Origin: Rostrohypoxylon terebratum
Lineage: Eukaryota > Ascomycota > Sordariomycetes > Xylariales > Hypoxylaceae
Direction of reading: 5' to 3'
Assembly (NCBI GenBank): GCA_022497145.1
Contig: MU385912.1
Location: 1-64,000 of the forward strand
Length of the DNA stretch: 64,000 nt
Shown: in pieces, positions 36,509 through 47,422 of the stretch
How positions within the stretch are numbered: the stretch's first letter is position 1
Layout of the letters: each line of letters opens with the position of its first letter
The notes under the pieces: generated by a model
The model's input: only the letters and a program-made list of their open reading frames with translations
Told to the model about the DNA's origin: nothing
Database searches by the model: none
Position numbers and translations under genes: made by a program

Positions 36509-37619
36509 CTATTTTGATCTCTTAGACCCTTTGCCCCCGTAAACAGGCAGTTCCTCAATGGAGACCGACATGTCATGCCAACCTCCACCGCCGAAGTGAA
36601 CTTTGCTTGGTCCCAGGTGGCGGAAATCGAATTTCTTGTAGAATGGAATCAGATACTGAGAATTTATTTACGTTAGCTTATCATATACAAATTTACCATT
36701 CGCTTAGATGAAAGCACAAGTATAATGCGCTAATAAAACTTACGTCCTGACAGATTAACGCGCAAGACTTGGCCGTCTTCGCGCCCTTGAGCTGCTGCAA
36801 ATAGGACAGCATGATTAGCTTTCCTAGGTGACATCGCTGAAGCTTAGGGTGGATGGCGAGCGAATGGATACAGACGGTCTCGCCGTTATCTTGATGGCCT
36901 ATGGGGAGCGTGTTTCGCTTCTTCGTCCGGAAGTCGCGGGGATAATCCATGGCCTCGTCTGTCACGACTTTTCCATGAGTTCTTGTCGCAACGATATGCG
37001 CCACCAGGACGCTCTTCGCTCCATCGCTCCGTCCCGTCTCAACGGGTTGCGCTACGGGAAGGGTGCTGATCTCGAATCCCGCTGCGCGGGCCTTGTCGGG
37101 GACAATAGTGCAAAAAAGTCCGAGGCATAACTCCGGACACACCGAGAGGCGGTATTCGAATTTCTCCCTCGTTGATCGATGGTTTGGGTCCTCGAATGCC
37201 GCCTCTTCTAGTGCGACGCAGCTCTCAAGATCCGACACGGTCAATGGGCGAACGTTAGGGTGAAATGGCAGAGGCATAACCTCTTTCAGTCGGCGCAGCA
37301 TAGGATCAATGTCGCCCCCTCTACTGTAGAGCAACGACCGCCGTCCGTAGTTACCGGATCCTTGTGCCTCTTCCGCATCATAATCCGGCATGTCTTCCGA
37401 GTCGTCCACCGCATTCTCCCGTTCCTCGGCTTTATACTCCGCTCTGTAATTGCGCAGATTACCGGCCGAGAAGGTCGACATCAACGATCCGAGCCCGAGC
37501 GTCGGCCGGGCGTATTTGAACGGGTCGCTTGAGTCATCATCCACGTCCTCCCACTCGTCGCTAGCAGACTTATCCTCCTCCCGAGTAGGGGAACTCGGGA
37601 CGAGGCCGGAATCCGACAT
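36509..37619 (-). CDS. GNAT-family acetyltransferase (polyamine/arylalkylamine type)
   Basis: Two exons, 37619-36744 and 36655-36509, joined in phase 0 by an 88-nt GT-AG intron, give 340 residues. Residues 1-115 are an acidic disordered extension not found in the short yeast Paa1. The GNAT fold starts about 122 (VRPLTVSDLESCVALEEAAF) and resembles the Paa1/arylalkylamine N-acetyltransferase group, which transfer acetyl from acetyl-CoA to polyamines or arylalkylamines. Central strand: ETVCIHSLAIHPKLQ (247-261). The C-terminal exon carries the group signature YLIPFYKKFDFRHLGPSKV, then FGGGGWHDM. Odd: the acetyl-CoA loop, normally Q/R-x-x-G-x-G/A, reads Q261-R-C-H264-L-G266, with His in place of the first conserved Gly. 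Activity may be altered. The substrate cannot be read from the sequence. Convergent with nog1. Confidence 0.88.
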
Positions 37620-39595
37620 CGCTATTTCCTGAAGAGCCCTACTTTCCTTTTGTCTTAGTTTACTAGCTAAGGTCTCAAAAACCTATCCGCTTAGGCAGGA
37701 ATACTCTTATACTCTTATTGGTCGTATCTGCCTAAGATTGGAAGGTTGCACAAGATTCAATGTACCAAACAAAGTACTTTGGGTAAGGTAGTAGTCGACG
37801 ATATTGATGTGATATCGGATGCGTTCAGCTTGAGGCGGGGTGCAGATAAATCCCCAGATTGGATGTGATAGAACCAGATTGTACCCACTCAATTTTTTTG
37901 AATCTGATAGATTCGTGCAATAAAATTATGGCTTTATAGCCGAGCTAACAATTGAGATAAAAGAATGTTGGTCGAGTATGCAAGTCGGTTGTGACAGATG
38001 TGAAATATGAGTTGTGATAGAATGTACCGTGGATATGTTGTAATGTTGTAAAAGTTGTAAAAGTGAAGGTTACCAGGAGAAAATTTAAAATCAAAATGGT
38101 AACATGAGACGAATGAAGTCAATTGTGACACCTTAAATTGTACTCATAAGGTAATTGCAAGGCGGGAATAAGAAAACTTTGAGGGCAAACGTGGTCAAAA
38201 GGTATTTTCCGTACGTGTGATCAAGCAGTCACAATTTGGGATATATGGAAAATAAAAGAGGAAAGTGTAAGAGAAATACACTAAATAACTTAATAACTTA
38301 AATCAGAGAAGGGAAAGCGCAGCTGTCCATCTTCGTGCTTGTAACTGGAAGTAAACACGCACAATATAGACGGTAATTGCATGGATGCTCCTACCTTGAA
38401 ATGCTGCAGGTATAAGGTATATGGCAAATAAGACCAATTGTGAAACAGATCGAAGCTCTTTCTTTTTTTCACCTTTTTTCACTATCCATGTTTCTTTAGC
38501 TCGCGTGACCTTCCCCTAAAACCAGTAGGGCAAGAGATTAGCATATAACCCAATCAATTCGTTTATGGGGGAGCGCTCCCTGTCTGCCTGTCTGCCTGTC
38601 TGCCCTGTATAGGCAAGTATTATGTATGACATCGCTCTCTCGCCACCAACAAGCCACGTCCGCCCATCTATAAAGACCGCAACTCGGCAACTTTATGTGA
38701 TCGATATCGTAATTTTTCGATTGCATCATTCGTGGGGTGTATGAGTGTATGACCGTGTGCATGTGTGCATGTGTGCGGAAACGCGCGAGGACGCCGTAAA
38801 CGTCAATTTGTTCAGAACCAGAGGGTATCATTGCCTATCATCTCTGTGATATCGTACAAACGTAGCCTGCTAGCTACACCATCAATCGTTCGTTCGTTCG
38901 TGGTATCCCGCCTGCCCGTCCTCCCAAACCCATATTGCAGTCTACCTCCCGAGCCATCTTTCGCTCCCTACAACCTACGTCCTATTCTTCCTCGAACTTG
39001 GCTGCAGCCATCCCGATAGAGATTTTGCCTCGTGCTTCGTTCGCCTCCGAATGGATAGTAAGGATATGTAGAGGGGTATACGATGGGCACCTCCAAGTCA
39101 AAAATCAAAGTCCTATAGAACCAACGCCTCTCGATCGAGCGAAACAGAAGCATAACAACTGGTATTTTTCTGCTCGAAAGTGTATCAAATTTTCTTGTGC
39201 TTTTCTGTGGTATCATCCGACGGCGTCCTCCCGCTCCAATTTGCAACGCCGTATTCCGTCTTGCGCAGCTCGTGGTATCATGTCCAGATGTACTCGTGGA
39301 TATAAAGCGTCAAATAGAATCATCTGCAGCCGTCGCCTGGCTGCCTCGCAAGGCGGAATAAAACGAGAACAAATAATGAATAAAAAATAAAAAATGAAGA
39401 CGGAAACAAACAATAAACTCGAGAACCATAATGCGGGAATAGAGATGAGAGAGAAAAAAACTATAAAAGCAGAGAGGAAAATAACTGGGAAACGCAGAGC
39501 CGACCGATGCATGATCATAGGATCGGGGTATTTTTACGCCAGGGTATATCCAGCCGGGGGCATTGCTTGCACGTAGAGCATCTAAAAGACGGAAT
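37620..39595. other. intergenic, 2 kb
   Basis: No gene supported. The first few hundred bases are the promoter of the acetyltransferase; the end near 39595 is the 3' flank of the KH gene. There are T-rich tracts and a CTGTCTGCC repeat at about 38580-38604. Plus-strand frames near 38765-39390 have no domain. Confidence 0.6.
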
Positions 39596-42500
39596 CTAAC
39601 GGTATGGTCCAATTGGACCGGGGTATCCTGAATTCGTAGAATGAGAAGTTGACGGTCGGCCACTGTCGCCAGACGCACGCGTGCTGTGGCGTGGTGTGAT
39701 TTCGCCGCCGTGGGTGATCGTGTTTGGCGTTAGTTTATTGTCGAACCCGTTGCTGAAATGACGGGTCGACCACGGGTGGTTGTCATCATCTGGAAGATTG
39801 ACGCCGGAATCGTTCCAGGGGTTTCGGTCAGCGTTAAAGCTGCGAGTCGAATCTATCGAGATGAGAGACGACTTAGACACATTGTTTGAACCCTTGAAAA
39901 ATGTGTTCATCGAGTGGGAGCTGTTCTTTCTGCGGTCGAGAGAAGACAACAGCTGAGACGGCTTTCGAAGCTTGTCGAAAATGGTCGTGGTCCGCTGCTG
40001 CGCCATATCCTCGCCGAAGATTGGCTTGGTAGGCGAATCTGTTCCGACGGGAGTAGGTGCATGCTGGAGAAGTTTCGAGTCGAAGTATTGAAGGGAATCT
40101 TCAAATGAATCTGACTTGGGACGGGGAATCGCTCCCTTGACGATAGTAGCATCAACGCTTGCGGCTGCGAACTGCTCCATCAAGAAGTCGATAGCGTCAC
40201 GGAGGCCGCCTGTGTTGTTGCGAGTCAGTCTCCACAGTAAAGTCATGGTTCGTTCCCCATCATCGGTTTTCTCTTCCGAGTTCTCGTGCACTTCGAGGGT
40301 TACCTCGTGCTGATTCTTGAGCTTCGACACGAGTTCGTTGACAAATTCGGGGGACTCGAGGAATTTGACCAAAGATGGGGTACGCGTAAGAACTAATTCG
40401 TGGGTTTCAGGAACCATGCCCTTTGTGTCCATGTAAGTATCGAGTCTCAAACATGATAATAGTGATTTAATGAACTTACCAAAAACTCGTCAGCACATAG
40501 AGGCACCTGCCATTCTGGACCAGTAACGGTCACTTCATCGCTGGCTTGCTCAGTACTGGGGAAGACAATCTTGCAGTTCCACTTCTTCTCGAGCTCTTCA
40601 AGCTCCTGCAGACGAGAAATGAGCTGTCGATGGTAGAGGCGATCCACATGTACGATTTGAGAAGTGAATTCAGAGTGCTAGATTGCTTGTTAGCCATTTT
40701 TATATCATGAATGAGGTGTAGGCTCGGCTTACGGCTCTATCCACCATATCCAGAATCTCGGTCTTGACCAATTCAAGATTCTGGGCATTCCGAGCCGGAG
40801 TTCGACAGATGACATTGTCAACCTTGACATCATCATCTTCACGACCCATGCCTCCTAACGCTGTTAATAAGCCTCGAGCTCCGATAGTCCGAGCGGCAGG
40901 ATTCTTACCACGATCCATAGCGTTCGAGAACTTGACAAAGACGGAGTGCTTCTTCATGATACGCTGGATGTGCTGGCCACCAATGCCAATAATCCGTTTG
41001 TGATACTGGTCAGGAACATGGAAGGAGATAGAGGCGGGCATCTCCTGCTCTACCAAAGTCATCCCCTGCTTCATAGATTCGTAAGATGGTGCAATAACGT
41101 CAATATCAAAGTTGTATTCCCTGAAGCTGTCGAATATGATTTGAACGTTGCCTGTGCCACATTAGCTTGACCAGCCTTGCTTGATTGGGTCCGGTACGAC
41201 CTACTCTGCGTCATAATCTTGTTGATCTTGCCATTTTTCTTGCCCGACACGAACTCCTTGTGTTCGTTGGCGAGCTCGATCTTGACACGAATCTGGTGTT
41301 GGGTCTGGTTCACGAACTTAATCTGCGAAAGTACACCCAAAGCCTGCTTCACGGCATCATCAGAGCCATTGATGGTAAACGTCATCTTGTCAAAGGAGAT
41401 GTCTGCATCGGAATTGGCACAAATGTCGCAGAGCATGCTACGAATCTCCTGAGGACTGGGTAGTTGAGATACGCCGGTTTGCTGGATCCACCATGACGCA
41501 AAATAGAATTGGCCAGCCTACACTGTCGGTTAGCATAAACCAAATCAAGATGATAGCTAGGGACATACGAGTGACATGATTTCCTTCATAGTTCGCTCAA
41601 TGTGAAGTCCTTCGACGCCTTGAACTCTAATCATGTTGCGTTGCGAGGCTAATGGCGGGAACATGATGTAGGTGCCGTTCGTCTCCATGATCTTGCGGAC
41701 TTTGTCCATACGTCCAAGTAAGATACTATCTATCTTGGGGGCCGAAACTACGGAATCCTTGATGAAGAGCTTTGTCCTGTTCACTAATTCATGTATCTTG
41801 CGCTTGGCTAACTCTATGCCTTGAGGGTTCTCTCCAGTAATAAATATCTCTTCTGGGTTTCGTCGATTGGCATTTGGTGGGCAGTATCGATGCAATTGAG
41901 CAAATGGAGGGAAATAGATGGCCGTGTTCGTGATAGACTCGATCAATTTGATATTCTTTCGCGAGCGGCCACACACAATCGGATGCAACGTGGTCTCAAA
42001 GCGCATCATGTCGAATTCGCGTTTCAGCTACGACGGAAATTAGTACCGTACTTACTGGTAGTTAGCGGGGACATGAGGTTGAGAATATATACCAATTTGT
42101 CAATGAAGATGAGGACCTGAGTCTTGGCATGTTCGGTAGACTCGCTGTCTCCATAAATGGCAACTCTCCATCTTTGGTCTCTGATGACTTCTACGTCACC
42201 ATTGAGGCCGTCGACGGTGGGAGTGAGCTTTGGCCCTAAGATGAAAATGTCTACCCCGCAGAATTCGGCAAAGGCGTCTAGAGTGTTGGTGACATTCTTC
42301 TGTAATGCGCCGGCTTGGGAGTCGACAATTAACCCGTAGTTTACGTCGACGGTCGTGCACCTCTACAACGTCTAGTTTAGCCATCTATTTCTTTGTTACA
42401 TGGTCACGGGAAAGAGGCTTGATATGCATACCAATGCTAAAGGAGTATCGCTCAATATTGTTTCACGGCTCTTATGGACAAGTTCCGGCGAACCGGAAAG

Positions 42501-42932
42501 ACACACGGTAGTAACTTGCGACTTGCAGTTCTTTGGTACACTCGAGACTACATGTGCCTCGATCGGCAGAGGGCCCTTGGTGAGTTCCCTGCATAGGTTT
42601 TGCAAATTGGCGAGGTTCTGGGCATGAACGGGCAGCTCGTAGACAGGGACGTCATCAGGAGCGTCACCCGGATGCGTCCACCTAAAGACAGCCTCGCCAG
42701 TCGCATGCAAAATCTCCTCCGTGTTGGGGCCGGCCAGATCGGACGCGAACGGTACGTTGAAAGCGAAGTGGATGGTGGAATCGGCGGCAGGCGAGGGACT
42801 TAACGAAGCTCCCGGAGCTCCGGCTTTCTGATGGGGATTTATGGCGGTCATGTTCATATTCGGTCTCGACGACATGCCGAAGTTTGGGCTCATCCTCTCG
42901 GGCCAGTGACGCATGTTGGCGAGCTTTTGCAT
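39596..42932 (-). CDS. multi-KH-domain RNA-binding protein
   Basis: Probable counterpart of yeast YLL032C, a KH-domain protein of unclear role; KH domains bind single-stranded RNA. Exons: 42932-42432, 42362-42093, 42027-41569, 41517-41205, 41151-40909, 40854-40733, 40677-40480, 40420-39596, giving 976 residues. At least one clear KH module is near the middle (ISFHVPDQYHKRIIGIGGQH, with the GxxG loop IGGQ); similar but degenerate modules precede it (for example LHPIVCGRSRKNIKLIESI and DSILLGRMDKVRKIM, the latter without GxxG). The C-terminus is Ser/Thr-rich and disordered. The intron at 40855-40908 (54 nt, GT-AG) is free of stops, so its retention would add 18 residues. The last intron could use a nearer AG, but only the acceptor before 40420 keeps frame. 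The frame is open 152 codons upstream of my ATG, but that part looks like leader. Confidence 0.87.
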
Positions 42933-45900
42933 GGTGAAACCGGGGGAGGGGAGGAAGGGGTCTGGGGAATAGAGGAGCAAGCAGATGGTAGGTGGTAATG
43001 TGGTAATGTGGTATGATGAGGAGAGGGATGAAAATGGGGTATCTCGATGTGGAAGTTCAAAGAAGGAAGAAATAAGAGAAATAACTAGATTAAGGAAAAA
43101 AAAAGGAAAAAGAGAACAAGGAAGAGGAGTAAACCCGAAGTTATTCGTTTGGTGGTTTTTACTCTCTCTTACCTTTTCTATCTTTCTCTCTCTCTCTCTC
43201 CTCTCTTCTCGCTCTTCTCGTTTTGAAAAAAGAGAAGAGACTTCAAAACCTCTACTGCTTGTTAGTGGGGAGGTTAAGAGAGAATGAATGGTGAGGAGAA
43301 GTGGAATTGACGGGATGGATGGACGGATGGTTTTTGGGACTGGGAACGTGAGATGTGGTGGACTGGAAGAATCGATGGAACGAGCCAAAAGCCCGAAGTG
43401 TCGGGTGTATCGAATGTATCGAATGTCGAAAAAGCTGTGCTCAAGTTGCTGCAGTGGTTTCTTCTGCAGTCAGCATAAGCTGGTTTGGTATTTGGACGAA
43501 TGAGGATGCTCGATTCTAGGGGGGAACTTGGGTAACTTGGGGAACTTGGGTGAGAAAAAAAAAGGCCCTGGGATGGCACATGGTGCAAGGTCGGAAAAGC
43601 CCTGGGAGCCCTGAGAGCCCTTGAAAAGCCTTGAAAGTTGAAAGCCCTGAACAGTGCGCGAGTTACTTTAAAAGAGGTAGTACTTAAAGAATATACCTGG
43701 TAATACATAGTGTAGGTAGTGTACACTTTCCCTGGGAGGGATTAGCATTTTGAGTTATCTACTAGCAGCCTAGTACTACCTAGGTCCTATGTAATACTAG
43801 TAGGTATCTAACCTCAGCCGAAGTTACTCCATAACTGACACTGGGCAAGATACAAGCCAATGGTTGGTATGGAGGTACATGAGAAAAGGCAATGCGATGC
43901 TAAGCAACAACATTGAACATTCGAAATGTTTTCTTTGTGTGGGCTTAGCGCGGTTGGTCGATGGTCCAAACTCATTCTGCCCAGTGCCCAGTGCCCATCG
44001 CTGATTCCCTCATTCCAAGCGTTTCAAGCACTGGAGCAGCAGGCCAGCCGCCAAGTCTCCTTCCAGTTCGTTCCAGAGTCGTAGTGGGGGCGCCGGAGAC
44101 TGGACCCAACTCCACTTCCTAGAGCCCTTTCCCTTGTGGTAATAGTGCAGGCTTTTCGCGGGTTCGGGGGCTCGCAGGTTTGCAGCTGCTGCGAGTCTGC
44201 GACAGTCGAATAAACTGTAGCAGTGGCTAGCACGAATTCTATTTTACACCAGATGTAAGTTATGTAACACCTGATATATAGTATGACTATGTACCTCGTG
44301 ACTATCGCCGGCTTGGTACTTTCAGGAAGCAAGCGCACAAGAATCTGCTAGGGATTTGAGTTAGAGTCTACATGAATAAGATGGACAGAGATGTAGAGTG
44401 TGCCAGGTGGGTATTTGGTATTGCAGAAAAAGTATCAATTGATAGGTCGATTTCTTCTCTCTCGTCATCATTAGCAGTGTCGTGCGATACAATACTTGGA
44501 TACTATGTGTACCTACACTAACAAACATACAAACATCACCTCCTTGCCTGTTGTCTATTATTACCTAGTACCTAGTACCTATTACATAGTAGTAGGCACT
44601 GTAAAAGCAAAAGTACTAGGTACATCATACCTACAATCTATTACCCGTAGAACCTTGAAAGATAAGGTATTAAGAGAGAGCGAAAAGATAACCTATAATA
44701 TTCTTCAACGGCTCCAACTTAAATAGATTGCAAGTATTATAAACATAATATACTATCCATGGATCCATGATATTCATGGAGAATCTACAAATGTACATAC
44801 ATACTATGTACGACGTAGAAGTTGAATCTTGCCTTGGCCCTTGCTGGCCTTCATGCTAAGATCTCTCTTTGCCCTCAACCTGGAAGTTTAATGTATCACG
44901 TATAGTGCAAGGTAAGAGAGGTACATCAACATCACACTGTGATGTACTATTATATGTATGGATGTACTATGTATACTACACTACATAGTATATCGAGGTA
45001 TAAGTGGACCTTTCGCCTACGCATAGTACATACTACCTATGAATGAACGATTATTCAGCTACCTACAATATCCTGAATCCTGATAATGTCCAGTCTGTCA
45101 GTGTACCTCCATGCTGTGGACCAGTTCTAACCGTACCTAGGACCTACATAGTAGGTCTAGGTCTTAGGGTAGACATGATTAACGCTAGGTTTCTTACTTA
45201 CTCGAGTTCGGATGTTTGGTTCGGTCGTTCGACACTTCTGCTACCTACATGTTTCATACCTAATTATCTAAAGACTCTCTCCAAGGTTGAAGACAAGAGA
45301 TTGTGATAGGTGACAGTGATAGGTCCTGTCAGTCTTGTCTCCGATGAGTTTTTGGTCCGTGCAAGAGACAAAGACGACGTCGAAGTCAATCTTTGTCGAA
45401 TGGGGGCAACACGAATTCAAGGATTATAAGGTATACAGGGATGTCAACTATCAAATTTCATATCTAACGCCTGTCCCAGTCAGCCAGTCTACCCTATTTG
45501 AGGTGCATGCCAAACAGACATAGCCACGGTACACGGGACCACTGTTGACCAAGTACGGTACAGCTTCTACACTACCAGACTACCTATTACACATTAACGC
45601 TGTACGTACATAGTATACAATGCGATTTGTAAACTGGAAGCTCGAGCCGAACAAAGAATTAAGAGAATCGAACAATCAAGATGGACCATGGCGCGTAATT
45701 CAGAATATTCCCTCCCTCCCATTGCCCATTGCCTATTGCCTGTGTACTTATAATACATGTCACATCTCTAAACTACTGCAATACTACGGACCTAAAGCAT
45801 GTAAGTATGTCAATAAGTATGTCAGTAGGGGCTAGGTAACACATCTAATAGTAATGTTCTAATGCATCGATCTGGGCTCGCGGATCTCCCGCGCCTCCTC

Positions 45901-47422
45901 TCATCCCTTTCTTTATTAAATCGTCCGGAAATCACTAAAGCAGGAGACAACACGTAGCAAGACAAAGCACACACAATATATGTAGCATAATGTACGTATT
46001 GACTAAGTAAGTTTAGGGTCCCCCTCCCTCCTCACTCTCGCCTTTGCCTCATGAAGCTTCAGCTGAAGCCGATTCCCCCTTGTCGTTCCCGAACGCCCAC
46101 CAAGTTTTTGGGATCTCCCATCTCACTTAAGCTTCCAAGGAAACAATAAGAGTAATACCAAACTATACGACCAAAGTCAAGCCCGGACCCCTGGAAAGGT
46201 GCCACATAACAATACCAACAAATACCTAAGGCTTAAGCATTGATGTCGTACATATCTAGATTCTAGGTAAATAAACAACCTTCGACTACCAGTATGCCAC
46301 GGTGCTTTTATATATTAAAATGTTGGCTCTGATTCAAGATCTTAACGTCCTTGACGTGCTTTTCGTCTTCCCCTTATTCCTCTCCAACCTTTAAGGGGTA
46401 TCCGGGGCCGCGCGTCGTGCGTGTGCGATGGCTGCCGAAGGTCCGTGGTGGGACGGCTTATAACATGTAGGGCTGGTTAGCCCCCATCGTAAGCTACGCT
46501 ACGCGGTTCCGAATCCCGAGCCGAATTAGACGATACCTACTATATCGAGGCATGTTTTATATTTTGTGTTTACACATTACCTAGGTCTTCATAAATCGAC
46601 GGAGAAGAGAAGGAACAGTGCTCCTCAAGTAGCAATGATTAATATGATCAATATGTAGATCGTGGAAACGTATGGCTTTGATACCCGATATCCAATAATT
46701 GTATTCTTATTAGGCAAAGTCGTCTTCCACCTCGCCACTATACTTCTAGATAGCCGGATTGTGGACGGAGCATATGCGCTTGTTGCCGACCACCGCGTCG
46801 GCTAACATCCTACAGCCACAATCAAAATTACGGGAGGTTATGGTTGCAATACATGCAAGACAAACAAACGCCTTCTCACGTCTATCCCTTGCCCATCACT
46901 CATTTGCCTCGACCATGCAGATCAGAACCGCTGCAATATAGGATTAATCAAACCATTAACATGTGCCGTGTCACTATCACCAAAGGAATGCGGATCGATT
47001 TGGGGGTCTTATTTGTAGTTTATTAATGAATGAGGCAGCCTAAGGATCATGTACAGTTGGTGCAGGTTCGTATATGAGCACCTGACTGTATCAAGCTTCG
47101 TCAAATCGGGAAACTTGCATGCCGCACAATTTCCATACCTCAGAAAACGCACTGCGCACTTAAAACGATGCCTAAGTTCATGAACCCCCACCTCAATGCC
47201 AATGCCGAGCCACTTCACACTCGGCTACTCCAGTAAATCAGTTCAATACAATACGAGGACTATGGCAAGGCTCGAACTTTGTACCATGTCCAAATAAAGC
47301 CAACACTGGCTACCTGGGTAAGCAAGTAAACCAATGAGGCGCATATTATCTCTCTTAAGACCTCCTCGAATTCAGCCGTCGCATACAATTCCCCGTGTAT
47401 GCCGTCATTAGGCGACACGCCT
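42933..47422. other. 4.5-kb gene-free region
   Basis: The left end is the leader and promoter of the KH gene, strongly purine-rich on its coding strand, with a CT microsatellite at 43185-43204. Beyond it I see no gene: only short frames and many TACCTA/TAGGTA and TACATAGTA motifs, with a small palindrome ACTATGTA...TACATAGT near 44966-44992. The right end is the 3' flank of the 908-residue gene. The sequence at about 46490-46530 resembles part of a tRNA T-arm but does not fold into a tRNA. Confidence 0.55.
43185..43204. repeat. CT dinucleotide tract in the KH-gene leader
   Basis: About ten CT units within a longer pyrimidine-rich tract (43163-43225), GA-rich on the coding strand, about 250 bp upstream of the KH-gene ATG. 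Confidence 0.8.

Noticed and set aside
42396..43388. Long KH-gene N-terminal extension starting at 43388
   Set aside because: The added 152 residues translate a GA/CT-rich leader and are low complexity; the ATG at 42932 gives a better N-terminus.
46490..46530. tRNA-like T-arm (GGTTCCGAATCCC)
   Set aside because: One base too many in the loop and no matching acceptor, D or anticodon arm.
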